NCBI GenBank assembly: GCA_934202505.1
Contig: CAKPXW010000035.1
Coordinates: 1-14,387 of the forward strand
Direction of reading: 5' to 3'
From: an uncultured Bacilli bacterium
GTDB lineage: Bacteria > Bacillota_I > Bacilli_A > RFN20 > CAG-631
DNA length: 14,387 nt
Shown here: positions 7,664-14,375 of the stretch, piece after piece
Numbering within the stretch: the stretch's first letter is position 1
Layout: each line of letters opens with the position of its first letter
Made by a program: the position numbers and the translations under genes
The notes under the pieces: generated by a model
Told to the model about the DNA's origin: nothing
Seen by the model: the letters and a program-made list of their open reading frames with translations, nothing else
Databases searched by the model: none

Positions 7664-8296
7664 TCATTTCTCTAATTTGTTTTTTAACTTATGTGATAAT
7701 TTTGCAAGGGATGAAGCCAAATTAACATTTTCAACAACTATTTTACTGCTTACATCTAAATGTGTTGGAGCAAAATTCCAAATAGCTTTTATACCTGATT
7801 TTACAAGTATATCACTAATATCATTTGCCACATTTGCAGGAACGGTTAGAATTGCAATTTTAACTTTTAATCTTTCAATTAAGTTTTCCAACTTATTAAT
7901 TGAAAAGATTTTTTTTCCATTAATAGATGTTCCTATTAACTCTGGATTGATATCGAACCCGGCTAAGATGTTTAAACCAAAAGAGGCAAAACCATCATAT
8001 TTTAAAAATGCCGATCCCAAACTACCAACACCTACGATGATTGCATCGTTTACATTGCAATAGCCAAGAAAGTTATCAAGGTCTTTGATTAAATCATCAA
8101 TTAACCTGCCAACTTTAGGCTTACCTGAAGTAGTAGCTATTGATTGAAGATCCTTTTTTACAAGTTCTTCATTTAATTGGAGTTTTTTTGCTATATTACT
8201 TGCTGTAATATACACTTCTCCGTTATCTTTTTGAACATGTAGATATTTAAGATAAATAGGATACCGTTCTAATTGATTTTGTGAGAAAGATTTCAT
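7664..8296 (-). CDS. rex: Redox-sensing transcriptional repressor Rex
   Basis: This 210-residue protein has the length and layout of Rex: a winged-helix DNA-binding domain (about 1-75, with the recognition segment ELVKKDLQS) followed by a Rossmann NAD(H)-binding domain with GVGSLG (89-94). Rex dimers leave DNA when NADH/NAD+ rises, derepressing fermentation genes such as adhE and hydrogenases, which is exactly what follows it here. The segment after the recognition helix reads TTSGKPKVG rather than the FG..GKRG.GY seen in Bacillus-type Rex, so its operator preference may differ. The start is supported by GGAGGG five bases upstream of ATG and by the promoter at 8332-8360. The stop is TGA. It is the first gene of the operon, so it probably regulates itself. 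Confidence 0.93.
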   Translation of the reverse strand: MKSFSQNQLERYPIYLKYLHVQKDNGEVYITASNIAKKLQLNEELVKKDLQSIATTSGKPKVGRLIDDLIKDLDNFLGYCNVNDAIIVGVGSLGSAFLKYDGFASFGLNILAGFDINPELIGTSINGKKIFSINKLENLIERLKVKIAILTVPANVANDISDILVKSGIKAIWNFAPTHLDVSSKIVVENVNLASSLAKLSHKLKNKLEK

Positions 8297-8331
8297 GTTA
8301 TCCCTCCAATAGGTATTTTTTTACCGATTAA

Positions 8332-8360
8332 ATAATAACTCATTAAAGTACCTATGTCAA
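8332..8360 (-). promoter_or_regulatory. Sigma-A-type promoter of the rex-adhE-hyd operon
   Basis: On the minus strand, TTGACA (8355-8360) is a perfect -35. It is followed after 17 bases by TATTAT (8332-8337), one mismatch from the -10 consensus. Transcription should start near 8325, giving a leader of about 28 bases that contains the GGAGGG ribosome binding site of rex. Confidence 0.85.
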
Positions 8361-8377
8361 ACATAAAAATCATGTTT
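8359..8377. promoter_or_regulatory. 19-base inverted repeat abutting the -35 box, candidate operator
   Basis: AAACATAAAAATCATGTTT is an imperfect palindrome (outer arms AAACAT/ATGTTT) that overlaps the upstream edge of the -35 box at 8360. The position suits a repressor or activator site. It does not match the classical Rex box (TTGTTAA-N4-TTAACAA), so its partner is open; Rex with a divergent preference is one possibility. Confidence 0.4.
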
Positions 8378-8382
8378 TTTAA

Positions 8383-8396
8383 TGTAAGCGCTTTAA
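8383..8396. promoter_or_regulatory. cre-like site (CcpA catabolite-response element)
   Basis: TGTAAGCGCTTTAA matches the Firmicutes cre consensus TGTAANCGNTNNCA at every fixed position except the C near its end, and contains the palindrome AAGCGCTT. It is centred about 65 bases upstream of the predicted rex start of transcription. Sites upstream of the promoter at this sort of distance are often activating in CcpA systems, so sugar availability may raise expression of the fermentation operon. Confidence 0.65.
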
Positions 8397-8479
8397 ACTT
8401 TTTCAAACAACTTTTAAATACATTTTAATTATATTAAACAAGCACTCATTTAGTAAACACTAACTAATAAATATTATTA

Positions 8480-8507
8480 TTGCTTTTCTTAAAAAAATGT
8501 CTAATAA
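8480..8507 (+). promoter_or_regulatory. Possible promoter of the HMA-domain gene
   Basis: TTGCTT (8480-8485) and TAATAA (8502-8507), 16 bases apart, precede the gene by about 25 bases. The match is moderate and the background is very AT-rich, so this is tentative. The gene is divergent from rex and needs its own promoter in this 236-base gap. Confidence 0.4.
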
Positions 8508-8532
8508 TGTATATTGAAAGAAGGAATAAACC

Positions 8533-8787
8533 ATGAAACAATATATAATCAAAGTTGAAGGAATGCGTTGTGGCATGTGTGAATCTCATGTCAATAATGT
8601 AGTAAGAAAAATAAATGGAGTTTTAAAAGTAAAATCTTCACATAGCAAAATGCAAACTGAAGTTATTTGTGAAGATAATGTATCTTTTGATAGTATAAAA
8701 GAAAATATCACTCAAGAAGGATATACTGTTCAAGGCTTTCAAGAAAATAAAGTTGAAAAAGGGTTGTTTGGCTATAAAGTTAAGTAA
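8533..8787 (+). CDS. Heavy-metal-associated (HMA) domain protein, CopZ-like
   Basis: This 84-residue soluble protein contains the HMA metal-binding motif GMRCGMC (residues 10-16), with C13 and C16 as likely ligands for Cu(I) or another soft metal. The remaining sequence fits a small ferredoxin-like beta-alpha-beta-beta-alpha-beta fold. It is about 15 residues longer than a typical CopZ, with a C-terminal tail (GFQENKVEKGLFGYKVK). AAGGA lies 7 bases before the ATG. No copper ATPase or metal regulator is next to it, so the metal and the partner are unknown. It stands alone between divergent rex and downstream purB and has its own hairpin terminator. Confidence 0.85.
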   Translation: MKQYIIKVEGMRCGMCESHVNNVVRKINGVLKVKSSHSKMQTEVICEDNVSFDSIKENITQEGYTVQGFQENKVEKGLFGYKVK

Positions 8788-8810
8788 TAGCCAACTACTC
8801 TTTTTATTTT
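8768..8810 (+). terminator. Probable terminator of the HMA-domain gene
   Basis: An 8-base-pair stem (TTGGCTAT at 8768-8775 with ATAGCCAA at 8787-8794) with an 11-base loop overlaps the stop codon. It is followed, after six bases, by a T-rich tract (TTTTTATTTT). The distance from stem to T tract is a little long, so efficiency is uncertain. Confidence 0.55.
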
Positions 8811-8823
8811 ATTTAAAAAAATA

Positions 8824-8852
8824 TTGAAATTTTACTAATTGTGAATTAAAAT
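8824..8852 (+). promoter_or_regulatory. Probable promoter of purB-purA
   Basis: TTGAAA (8824-8829) and TAAAAT (8847-8852) are separated by 17 bases, each one mismatch from consensus. Transcription would start near 8859, leaving a leader of about 80 bases that holds overlapping inverted repeats. AT-rich sequence gives chance matches, so confidence is moderate. Confidence 0.5.
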
Positions 8853-8867
8853 ATGCCGTTGTAAATA

Positions 8868-8899
8868 AAACATTCTTAAATCAATGTTTAAGTATTGAT
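8868..8899 (+). repeat. Overlapping inverted repeats in the purB leader
   Basis: Three short inverted repeats share bases and cannot pair together: AAACATT/AATGTTT (8868-8874 with 8883-8889), CTTAAA/TTTAAG (8875-8880 with 8887-8892) and ATCAAT/ATTGAT (8880-8885 with 8894-8899). They could be an operator or alternative leader folds. They are short and AT-rich and may be chance. No known purine or ZTP riboswitch core is recognisable. Confidence 0.35.
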
Positions 8900-8937
8900 A
8901 TAAGAAAAAAGCATTCCTTACCACAGGAGGGTAAAAG

Positions 8938-10227
8938 ATGATTAATAGATATTCACGTACTGAAATGAATCAAATATGGAGTGATCAAAATAAATTTGAA
9001 AACTTTTTAAAGGTTGAACTTGCTGCGACAAAAGCCTTTGTTAATGCTGGTGTTGTTCCTAATGATGACTATTTAAAAATAAAAGAAAATGCCAAGATTA
9101 ATTTAGAAAGGCTTTATGAACTTGAAAGTGAAACAAAGCATGACGTTATTGCTTTTACTAGAATGATAGATGAATCATTAGGTAAAGAAAAAAAATGGAT
9201 TCACTATGGACTTACATCTACTGATGTTGTGGATAGTGCTAATGGATTGACTTTAAAACAAGCTAATAAAATTCTTACAAACGATTTAAATATTTTTCTA
9301 GATACTTTAAAAAAGAAAGCTTTACAATATGAAAATGTACCAATTATGGGAAGAACACATGGAATGCATGCAGAAATAACTTCTTTTGGCTTAAAATATG
9401 CTTTATGGTATGATGAATTATTTAGAGACATTGAAAGATTTAAAATTGCATGTAAAGATGTTGAAGCTTGTAAATTAAGTGGCGCTGTTGGAAATTATAT
9501 CACTACATCTATAGATATTGAACAAGATGTTAGTAACATTTTAGGATTAAATAGAGCTAAAATATCCACTCAAGTATTATCACGTGATCGTCATGCCAAT
9601 TATATATTTTCTCTAGCTTTAATTGCTTCATTACTAGAAAAAATAGCCACTGAAATAAGACTACTTTCTAAGCAAGAAATTCATGAAGTTGAAGAAGGGT
9701 TTACTAAAGGTCAAAAAGGATCATCAGCTATGCCTCATAAAAGGAATCCTATTGGTTGTGAAAACATTTGTGGATGCGCTAGAGTTATGAAATCTTATGT
9801 TAGTGTTGCTTTAGAAAACAATATTTTATGGGACGAAAGAGATATTTCTCATAGTAGCGCTGAAAGAATTATTTTTACTGATGCAACAACTTTACTTGAT
9901 TATATGCTTAATCGATTTAACAAAATAGTTGATAATCTAGTAGTTTTTGAAGATAAGATGTTAGCAAATATTAATTTATTAAATGGAGTTATCTTTTCAG
10001 GAGCCGTTTTAAATAAATTAGTTGAAAAAGGTTATGTAAGAGAAAATGCTTATGATACTATTCAAAAATTAGCCTTTATTTCTTTAAACGAAAAAATATC
10101 ATTTAAAAAACTTATATTAGATAATAACCTTTTAAATGAAAAAGAAGCAGAAGAAATATTTGCTATTAACCGCTATTTAAAAAATGTTAACGCTATTTAT
10201 AAAAGCGTAGGTATAAAGGAGAATTAA
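8938..10227 (+). CDS. purB: Adenylosuccinate lyase
   Basis: This 429-residue cytoplasmic tetrameric enzyme splits adenylosuccinate into AMP and fumarate, and SAICAR into AICAR and fumarate. The fumarase/aspartase superfamily signature GSSAMPHKRNP is at 261-271, with the catalytic Ser (262/263) in it. H68 (KHDVIAF), H89 (IHYGLTSTD) and H141 (GRTHGMHAE) fall at the positions known for the Bacillus subtilis enzyme. The length is normal. The start has AGGAGGG at 8925-8931, six bases before the ATG. It is followed after one base by purA, with the purA ribosome binding site inside its last codons, so the two are co-translated. No other purine genes are in the window, so AMP formation from salvaged IMP is at least served. 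Confidence 0.96.
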   Translation: MINRYSRTEMNQIWSDQNKFENFLKVELAATKAFVNAGVVPNDDYLKIKENAKINLERLYELESETKHDVIAFTRMIDESLGKEKKWIHYGLTSTDVVDSANGLTLKQANKILTNDLNIFLDTLKKKALQYENVPIMGRTHGMHAEITSFGLKYALWYDELFRDIERFKIACKDVEACKLSGAVGNYITTSIDIEQDVSNILGLNRAKISTQVLSRDRHANYIFSLALIASLLEKIATEIRLLSKQEIHEVEEGFTKGQKGSSAMPHKRNPIGCENICGCARVMKSYVSVALENNILWDERDISHSSAERIIFTDATTLLDYMLNRFNKIVDNLVVFEDKMLANINLLNGVIFSGAVLNKLVEKGYVRENAYDTIQKLAFISLNEKISFKKLILDNNLLNEKEAEEIFAINRYLKNVNAIYKSVGIKEN

Positions 10228-10228
10228 C

Positions 10229-11521
10229 ATGAAAAAAGGTAAAAGTGTTGTTGTTATTGGTGCATGTTGGGGTGATGAAGGTAAAGGGAAAATTACTAAT
10301 TACCTTGCAGAACAAGCAGATGTTGTAGTCCGTTATGGCGGTGGCGATAATGCTGGCCATACTATTATTTTTAATAATAAAACATTTAAACTTCATATGG
10401 TTCCTTCAGGAATTTTCAAAGAAGAAACCATTAATATTTTAGGAAATGGTTGTGTTGTTAACCCTATTTCTTTAGTTGAAGAATTAGATATGATTAAAAA
10501 AGAAGGTTACCCTTGCAACAATTTATATATATCTGATCGTGCTAATGTAATATTTGAATATCATAAAATAATTGATAGTTTACTTGAAGAAAATTCTAGT
10601 CTTAGAAAGATTGGCACTACCAAAAAAGGTATAGGACCTGCTTATAGTGATAAAGTTTCTCGTATAGGAATTAGAATGTGTGATTTTGTAAGTCATGATT
10701 TTAAAGAAATTTACAAAGATGCTTTAAAATTTAAAAATGAAGAAATCATTCGTCTTGGTGGAAAACCTATTGATTTTGAAACTTCTTATAATAAATATCA
10801 AGAAATAGCTAAGGCAATTAAACCAATGGTTGTTGATACTATTTCCTTAATTAATAATTGTTATAATGAAGGTAAAAAAGTTTTATTCGAAGGTGCACAA
10901 GGAACTTTACTTGATATTGATTTTGGCACTTATCCATATGTTACATCAAGTAATCCATCTGCTGGAGGTGTTGCTACTGGTTCAGGCCTTGGACCTACCA
11001 AAATAGATGAAATAATTGGTATAACGAAAGCCTACACTACAAGAGTTGGAAAAGGACCTTTCCCTACAGAAATGAATGATAATCTTACTCTTGCTCAAGA
11101 AATTAGAGATAAAGCTAACGAATATGGTGCTACAACTAAAAGGCCAAGAAGAATTGGCTGGTATGATGCTGTAATTATGAAGTATTCTTGTAATGTAAAT
11201 GGAATTACTGGTCTTTCTTTAATGTTACTTGATATCTTATCTGGTTTAGATAAAATTAAAATTTGTGATTATTATCTATTAAATGGTCAAAAAGTTTATG
11301 CTCCATGTGCTAGGCTTGAAGACTTTGCAAATTGCATTCCTCATTATATTGAACTTGATGGTTGGAAAGAAGATATTACAAATGTAAAAAAATATGAAGA
11401 TCTTCCTATAAATTGTCAAAAATATATTGAAACCATTGAAAAATTATTAAATGTTCCTGTAGTTATTGTTTCAGTTGGCCATGATAAATACCAAACCATT
11501 GTAAGAAAAAATATTTTTTAA
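10229..11521 (+). CDS. purA: Adenylosuccinate synthetase
   Basis: This 430-residue enzyme joins IMP and aspartate using GTP to make adenylosuccinate, the substrate of PurB just upstream. The N-terminal loop GDEGKGK (15-21, with catalytic D16) and NAGHT with catalytic H44 are present, as are GTTKKGIGPAYSDK (about 129-142) and the RPRRIGWYDA segment. Several usually conserved positions differ: RYGGGDNAGHT where most enzymes have an RYQGG-N/H-NAGHT form, TKRPRR instead of TGRPRR, and near the C terminus SVGHDKYQT in place of SVGPDRxQT, the guanine-binding part. It therefore belongs to a divergent branch but has normal length and its catalytic residues. The start is supported by AAAGGAG within the purB end. 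A strong terminator follows. Confidence 0.95.
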   Translation: MKKGKSVVVIGACWGDEGKGKITNYLAEQADVVVRYGGGDNAGHTIIFNNKTFKLHMVPSGIFKEETINILGNGCVVNPISLVEELDMIKKEGYPCNNLYISDRANVIFEYHKIIDSLLEENSSLRKIGTTKKGIGPAYSDKVSRIGIRMCDFVSHDFKEIYKDALKFKNEEIIRLGGKPIDFETSYNKYQEIAKAIKPMVVDTISLINNCYNEGKKVLFEGAQGTLLDIDFGTYPYVTSSNPSAGGVATGSGLGPTKIDEIIGITKAYTTRVGKGPFPTEMNDNLTLAQEIRDKANEYGATTKRPRRIGWYDAVIMKYSCNVNGITGLSLMLLDILSGLDKIKICDYYLLNGQKVYAPCARLEDFANCIPHYIELDGWKEDITNVKKYEDLPINCQKYIETIEKLLNVPVVIVSVGHDKYQTIVRKNIF

Positions 11522-11531
11522 AATAAATATT

Positions 11532-11559
11532 AAAAGAGAAGATTAACTTCTCTTTTTTT
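11532..11559 (+). terminator. Intrinsic terminator of purB-purA
   Basis: A perfect 10-base-pair stem (AAAAGAGAAG 11532-11541 with CTTCTCTTTT 11547-11556) with a 5-base loop ATTAA runs directly into a T tract. It lies 11 bases after the purA stop. Confidence 0.92.
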
Positions 11560-11603
11560 GTTATAAAATAACTTCTCAACTTTAATTTACTAAAAAATAT
11601 TAT

Positions 11604-11632
11604 TTGACATACTTTTAAGATAATTTTATAAT
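11604..11632 (+). promoter_or_regulatory. Perfect-consensus sigma-A promoter of the lipoprotein gene
   Basis: TTGACA (11604-11609), a 17-base spacer and TATAAT (11627-11632) match the housekeeping consensus exactly. Transcription should begin near 11639, which rules out the in-frame ATG at 11636 as start and leaves a leader of about 33 bases with an AGGTGGGG ribosome binding site. Confidence 0.92.
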
Positions 11633-11671
11633 TAAATGTGGATTTATTATTTTATTAGGTGGGGATTTTTT

Positions 11672-12844
11672 ATGAAAAAGCATAAATTAATTTTTATCAT
11701 TTTCATCTATTTGTTTTTACTTTGTTCTTGCTCTAAAAGCAACTTAGTAAAACTAACTACAGATACCAATGAGTTTTCTTGGTATTTAATGGGTGACAAT
11801 CAATTAATTTATAATGATAATACAATTAATAATTCTTATAAGCCTACTTCATATAATAAGCTTTCTTTAACATCCATTAATTCTTTAAATAATTACCTTT
11901 TTACTTCTATAGATGAAGATATTGTTATATATACTTATTATATTTCTAATATTTGTTTAGGAACTATTGATTCTAAATGGGATACTTTAGGATTAATAAA
12001 TTCTAAAGAATATATTTTCAATGGTTCTTACGTCATTAAACTATATAGTTATTCTTTTAATTTATCTACTAACAAATGGATTAAAAATCAAGTGTTATGT
12101 GATTTTAAAACCACAAATGTTCAATCATTAACACCTGACACTTTATTTGTTCCTAGTAATGATGACAATTATGAAGATGTTATATGTATAGATGGTTCAG
12201 GTATTTATGATTTATATTTGGTAAAATTTGTAAACAATTATCAATATGATTATGGTATTGCTCTTTTTAAAAATGAAAATACAGAGGGAATAAATCCATT
12301 AGAGAATAATTATAATGTTATAAGTAATGACAATCTTAATATTATTTTAAACAATCAAAGAATACCTTTAGAAAAAGTAGATAAAAACGTTTTCAAAAGG
12401 ACTATATATTTAAATTATAATGATGTTTTTACTATCAATAATTATAAAGAAACCATTCATTTTGAAAATATAAATTTTGATAGTTCTTATTTTTCCATTA
12501 ATGTTTTTTTGCAAATTAGAGTTAAAAGTAAAGGATACTTTTGTATAACTATCAATAAAAATAAAACTTATAATATTGATATTAACTTATCTACTTATTG
12601 TCTTATTAGTTCTTTCTCTGAATGGAAAGATACTCATAATTTACTTAACAAAGAAAATGATTTTATGTATTCAATTGAGATATTTTTACATCAAGGCGAT
12701 GAAATCAGAATAATTGTGGATGAAAACTACAATCTTACTTTAGGAATAGATGATAAAGGAAATAATTTAAAAATAAATTTAACAGGTAATTATCGTATCA
12801 TTTTTAATGTAGACACCTTAACTTTAAGTGCTACTTTAATATAA
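11672..12844 (+). CDS. Surface lipoprotein of unknown function with beta-sandwich-like repeats
   Basis: This 390-residue protein starts with a lipoprotein signal peptide: MKKHK, a hydrophobic stretch, then the lipobox LCSC with C20 as the lipidated residue. I chose the ATG at 11672 because it follows AGGTGGGG and gives a proper signal peptide; the ATG at 11636 is at or before the transcription start. The mature part is rich in Asn, Tyr, Ile and Ser, with few Ala and Gly. The C-terminal part (about 307-390) reads like carbohydrate-binding or SusE/F-like beta-sandwich domains: YCLISSFSEW, then FLHQGDEIRIIVDENY, then GNYRIIFNVDTLTLSA. Weaker copies of the G-x-Y-x-I strand occur near 177 (GIYDLYLVKF) and 288 (GYFCITINKNKTYNI). 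It may bind a glycan at the cell surface, but I do not recognise a family. It has a perfect promoter of its own. Confidence 0.8.
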   Translation: MKKHKLIFIIFIYLFLLCSCSKSNLVKLTTDTNEFSWYLMGDNQLIYNDNTINNSYKPTSYNKLSLTSINSLNNYLFTSIDEDIVIYTYYISNICLGTIDSKWDTLGLINSKEYIFNGSYVIKLYSYSFNLSTNKWIKNQVLCDFKTTNVQSLTPDTLFVPSNDDNYEDVICIDGSGIYDLYLVKFVNNYQYDYGIALFKNENTEGINPLENNYNVISNDNLNIILNNQRIPLEKVDKNVFKRTIYLNYNDVFTINNYKETIHFENINFDSSYFSINVFLQIRVKSKGYFCITINKNKTYNIDINLSTYCLISSFSEWKDTHNLLNKENDFMYSIEIFLHQGDEIRIIVDENYNLTLGIDDKGNNLKINLTGNYRIIFNVDTLTLSATLI

Positions 12845-13633
12845 TCATTTTTCTTTTCTTTTTAAAATTTTTTCGAGTAAAATAACAAACAAATACATAA
12901 AAAATGTTAGAATAGCTAAAACTAATATTCCCATCATTACTAAATCCATTTTAAATACTTGGCCTCCGTAAACAACTATATAGCCTATTCCAAACCTAGA
13001 GACTAAAAATTCACCAACTATTACTCCAACCCAAGTAAGACCAATATTTATTTTTAAAATACTTATTAAATTTAAAATATTAGATGGTAAAACTAATTTG
13101 AAGAAAATTTGTAATCTTGAAGCGTTAAATGTTTTTAACATTTTAACTTTTTCTTCATCAACTGAATTAAAAAAGTTATGAGCAGAAATAATTGTCATAA
13201 TCACTGATAAGGAAATAGCAACAGTAATAATTCCTTTCATACCAGTTCCTGCCCAAACAATTAAAATAGGAGCCAACGCTGTTTTAGGTAAAGCATTTAA
13301 TATAACTAAAAAAGGATCAAATATTTTATATAGTGTTTTAAAAAGATATAATATTATGGCACAAATTATTCCAATAGCTGTTCCTATTATTAAACCTATT
13401 AAGGTTTCTATTAAAGAATAGCGAATATGAATAAATATTTCTTTACTTTTTATATTTTCAATTAATAGTTTAATAATTTTAGAAGGACTTGAAAATAAAA
13501 AACTATTAATTATGTTATATCTTGCTAATAATTCCCAAATAAGTAAAAAAGAAATGGCAACAATTAGTTGAATTCCTATAATTTTAGCTTTTTCTTTTTT
13601 TATTTTTTTTCTAAATTCTTTACATTTATCCAT
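12845..13633 (-). CDS. ABC transporter permease, SsuC/TauC/ThiX class
   Basis: This 262-residue membrane protein has about six hydrophobic segments (first at about 19-37, then about 73-97, 105-126, 134-151, 196-215 and 232-254). A cytoplasmic EAA-type coupling loop reads KMLKTFNASRLQIFFKLVLP (165-184), with Asn where the usual Gly stands. It belongs to the nitrate/sulfonate/taurine/thiamine-precursor importer class. I start it at 13633 (MDKCKEF) because AGGAGGG lies five bases before that ATG; the ATG at 13651 (MFRRDIMDK) has no comparable site. This start overlaps the end of the ATPase gene by 8 bases, so the two are coupled. The stop TGA directly abuts the stop of the convergent lipoprotein gene. 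The substrate cannot be told from the sequence; the binding protein is not in the window. Confidence 0.88.
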   Translation of the reverse strand: MDKCKEFRKKIKKEKAKIIGIQLIVAISFLLIWELLARYNIINSFLFSSPSKIIKLLIENIKSKEIFIHIRYSLIETLIGLIIGTAIGIICAIILYLFKTLYKIFDPFLVILNALPKTALAPILIVWAGTGMKGIITVAISLSVIMTIISAHNFFNSVDEEKVKMLKTFNASRLQIFFKLVLPSNILNLISILKINIGLTWVGVIVGEFLVSRFGIGYIVVYGGQVFKMDLVMMGILVLAILTFFMYLFVILLEKILKRKEK

Positions 13634-14375
13634 GATATCCCTCCTGAACATTATTAGTTAATTCATTCCATATTAAGGAAAAAAGTTCTTGAAATTTAGG
13701 AGAATTTCTAGCTTTTAATGGTGTTTTATTTTCAATGTTTAAATTAATAGGAAAGCATTTTTTTATAGTGCTTGGCCTTGAAGATAAAACATACACTTTA
13801 TCAGCTAAAGCTATAGCTTCTGTTATATCATGAGTTACAAGAATAGTAGTTTTATTTTCTTTTTTAATCATATTATAAATATCTTCTTGAACAATTATTT
13901 TCGATTGATAATCCAAAGATGAAAATGGCTCATCAAGAAGTAAAATATCGGGATTTAAAAGTAATGTTCTTATTAAAGCAATTCTTTGTTTCATTCCTCC
14001 TGATAATTCTGATGGATAATAATTTTTAAATGATAAAAGGCCATATTTATCTAATAAATTGTCGATTTTCTTTTCATCTATTGGTAAATGGTTTATTTCC
14101 AGTCCTAAAGTAAGATTTTTATAAACATTTCTCCAAGAAAATAAATTATCATGTTGAAACATATAACCTATTGTTCCATTTATTTCTATTTTTCCAGAAT
14201 CTTGTTTTATAAGTTTACTTATCAAATTTAAAATTGTGGATTTACCACATCCTGAAGGGCCAACAATAGCCACTATTTCACCTTTATCTACCATAAAAGA
14301 TAAGTCTTTTAAAACATCTGTGACTTCTTCTTTACTATAAAAAGATTTGTAAACATGAGAAAAATCAATTAACAT
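13626..14375 (-). CDS. ABC transporter ATP-binding protein, SsuB/TauB/ThiZ class
   Basis: This 249-residue cytoplasmic ATPase powers the neighbouring permease. It shows Walker A GPSGCGKST (39-47), the Q loop at Q74 in FQHDNLFSWRNV (a motif typical of this importer class), signature LSGGMKQR (124-131), Walker B ILLLDEP (144-150), the D loop SSLD, and the switch His in THD (H182). Its length is normal, so it looks complete and active. A GGTGAT element five bases before the ATG may be its ribosome binding site. The gene starts 12 bases from the window edge and is likely preceded, outside the window, by other members of the operon such as the substrate-binding protein. Thiamine precursors, sulfonates or related small organics are candidate substrates; none can be chosen from this sequence. 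Confidence 0.93.
   Translation of the reverse strand: MLIDFSHVYKSFYSKEEVTDVLKDLSFMVDKGEIVAIVGPSGCGKSTILNLISKLIKQDSGKIEINGTIGYMFQHDNLFSWRNVYKNLTLGLEINHLPIDEKKIDNLLDKYGLLSFKNYYPSELSGGMKQRIALIRTLLLNPDILLLDEPFSSLDYQSKIIVQEDIYNMIKKENKTTILVTHDITEAIALADKVYVLSSRPSTIKKCFPINLNIENKTPLKARNSPKFQELFSLIWNELTNNVQEGYHG

Noticed and set aside
7677..8063. 128-codon open frame antisense to rex
   Set aside because: It is fully contained in rex, and its low-complexity hydrophobic product looks like the complement of coding sequence; no start signals.
8416..8434. TTGTTTAAT-ATA-ATTAAAA (minus strand) as a degenerate Rex operator
   Set aside because: Only one half resembles the consensus, spacing is wrong, and it is far upstream of the promoter.
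8450..8463. TTAGT-AAAC-ACTAA inverted repeat as a Rex box
   Set aside because: The arms do not match the Rex consensus and it lies about 130 bases upstream of the predicted rex transcription start; short AT-rich repeats are expected by chance.
8859..8937. Purine or ZTP riboswitch in the purB leader
   Set aside because: No conserved core sequences of these classes are visible and the leader is too short for most of them.
9204..9431. 75-codon open frame antisense to purB
   Set aside because: It overlaps conserved PurB active-site coding sequence and shows no gene features of its own.
10193..10396. 67-codon open frame antisense to the purB-purA junction
   Set aside because: It covers the PurA phosphate-binding loop region and has no support as a gene.
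11636..11671. ATG at 11636 as the lipoprotein start
   Set aside because: It lies at or before the predicted transcription start (about 11639) and has no ribosome binding site; the ATG at 11672 has both a site and a signal peptide.
13634..13651. ATG at 13651 as the permease start
   Set aside because: The AGGAGGG site is placed for the ATG at 13633, six codons downstream.
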